Source: Wolbachia endosymbiont of Mansonella ozzardi (GTDB taxonomy: Bacteria; Pseudomonadota; Alphaproteobacteria; Rickettsiales; Anaplasmataceae). From it: 37,071 nt of DNA. The translations under genes were made by a program, and so were the position numbers. The stretch spans positions 1 to 37,071 of the forward strand of contig NZ_JADAKK010000002.1 of assembly GCF_020278625.1 (NCBI RefSeq), written 5' to 3'. The notes under the pieces were generated by a model. That model did no database searches. It was not told the DNA's origin and saw only the letters and a program-made list of their open reading frames with translations. Positions 36,417 through 37,071 of the stretch are shown here, one piece after another. Positions within the stretch are counted from its first letter, which is position 1, and each line of letters starts with the position of its first letter.

Positions 36417-37061
36417 TTAGTTTTTGAAGTTTTTCTTAATAAATTCTATACCCAGTCTTATTCCTTCTTCATTGATAATGTGACCCAATGTATGAATTGG
36501 GTGTCCCTCAACATTTATTCCATTTTCTTTCAGAGCTCTAACTGCTAAGCCAAGAGAAGAAAAAGGTACTACATCGTCAGCATCACCATGGATAATGCAC
36601 ATGTTGGGCTTTGATTTGATCTCTGGTGCAACTTTTGAAGGCAAAAGAAACCTACCAGAATATGCAACAACCGATGCACAAGATTGAGAACGGGTAAGAG
36701 CTGTGTGTATTGCAAGCATTGCTCCCTGGGAAAATCCAATCAAAGAAAGCTGTGCATCATTTAAGCTAAGCTCTTTTAACTTCGTATCAATAAAGTGATT
36801 TACTATCAATGCAGCACTTTTTGCTCCATTATATAGCACTTCCTCACTGCGATCCTCTAGGCTGAACCATTGATAACCGTCACCTATTTCCCTTTCAAAT
36901 GGAGCATTTGGTGCTATAAAACATGAATCAGGTAAAGATTTGCTCATAACTTTAGCAAGGTGAACAAAGTTGTCACTGCTTGATCCCCAGCCGTGTAAGC
37001 AAACAATTAAATTTTTCTTATTTCCACTCTCACAAATTTCCGGGCCTTTAAGTTCAATCAT
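36417..37061 (-). CDS. Phospholipase/carboxylesterase-family alpha/beta hydrolase
   Basis: A 214-aa serine hydrolase of the carboxylesterase/acyl-protein-thioesterase family. The oxyanion region LHGWGSSSDNF lies at 22-32. The catalytic triad is visible: S111 in GFSQGAM, D162 in HGDADDVVP, and H194 in TLGHIINEEG. The natural substrate is not known; members cleave short acyl esters or lysophospholipids. The ATG is 10 bases from the window edge, so the upstream control region is not seen. It comes first in the pair with the epimerase-like gene. Confidence 0.92.
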   Translation of the reverse strand: MIELKGPEICESGNKKNLIVCLHGWGSSSDNFVHLAKVMSKSLPDSCFIAPNAPFEREIGDGYQWFSLEDRSEEVLYNGAKSAALIVNHFIDTKLKELSLNDAQLSLIGFSQGAMLAIHTALTRSQSCASVVAYSGRFLLPSKVAPEIKSKPNMCIIHGDADDVVPFSSLGLAVRALKENGINVEGHPIHTLGHIINEEGIRLGIEFIKKNFKN

Positions 37062-37071
37062 TTTTTTCTTT

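Overview
The window almost certainly comes from a Wolbachia genome (Anaplasmataceae, Rickettsiales). Evidence: AT-rich DNA, a single-ORF 5-aminolevulinate synthase of the alphaproteobacterial type, a decayed Rpn-family nuclease/transposase gene, low-complexity proteins with the short hydrophobic C-terminal cassettes seen in Wolbachia, and palindromic repeats between and inside genes that match the Wolbachia coding palindromes in the literature. The supergroup cannot be told from this sequence alone. There is no rRNA, CRISPR array, intact insertion sequence or phage module.

Layout. 1-11,200: a repeat of at least 214 bp, then mutS (-), rnd (+), coaE (-), a nitronate-monooxygenase-like flavoprotein (+), a broken Rpn gene between two 59-bp direct repeats, a 602-aa acidic protein of unknown function (+), mnmA (-), and an inverted second copy of the first repeat. 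11,200-17,400: an intergenic R2 repeat, tRNA-His (-) behind a duplicated promoter-like unit, a possible small ORF, ffh (-), a lone NuoM/MrpD-like membrane subunit (-), about 900 bp without a gene but with hairpins, a frameshifted unknown gene (+) and miaA (-). 17,400-26,600: a small basic protein (+), tandem R2 modules, rimM, efp and a degenerate inositol-monophosphatase homologue (+), hemA (-), a 425-aa low-complexity membrane protein (-), a 1.5-kb decayed gene (-) and htpG (-). 26,600-28,600: inverted R2 modules and two adjacent decayed genes (-). 28,600-37,071: a HAD phosphatase, an RDD membrane protein, tRNA-Arg (-), rpe (+), the truB-rpsO-pnp operon (-), a membrane protein with a Gly-Lys-Asp tract behind a strong promoter (+), an SDR-type protein and an alpha/beta hydrolase (-).

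The conserved genes are housekeeping: mismatch repair (mutS), RNA turnover and processing (rnd, pnp, rimM), tRNA modification (mnmA, miaA, truB), translation and protein targeting (rpsO, efp, ffh), heme and CoA synthesis (hemA, coaE), the pentose phosphate pathway (rpe) and folding (htpG). The accessory content is Wolbachia-specific proteins, several reduced to pseudogenes by frameshifts and stops.

The most unusual signals are: palindromic elements inside the reading frames of mutS and truB, both read as a similar SFQ...ES peptide; a large inverted-repeat pair around 10.7 kb; an inositol-monophosphatase homologue without its metal-binding motif; a long inverted repeat that includes the hemA start codon; and a two-module intergenic repeat family. 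I did not find convincing evidence of a complete new defence or secretion system.
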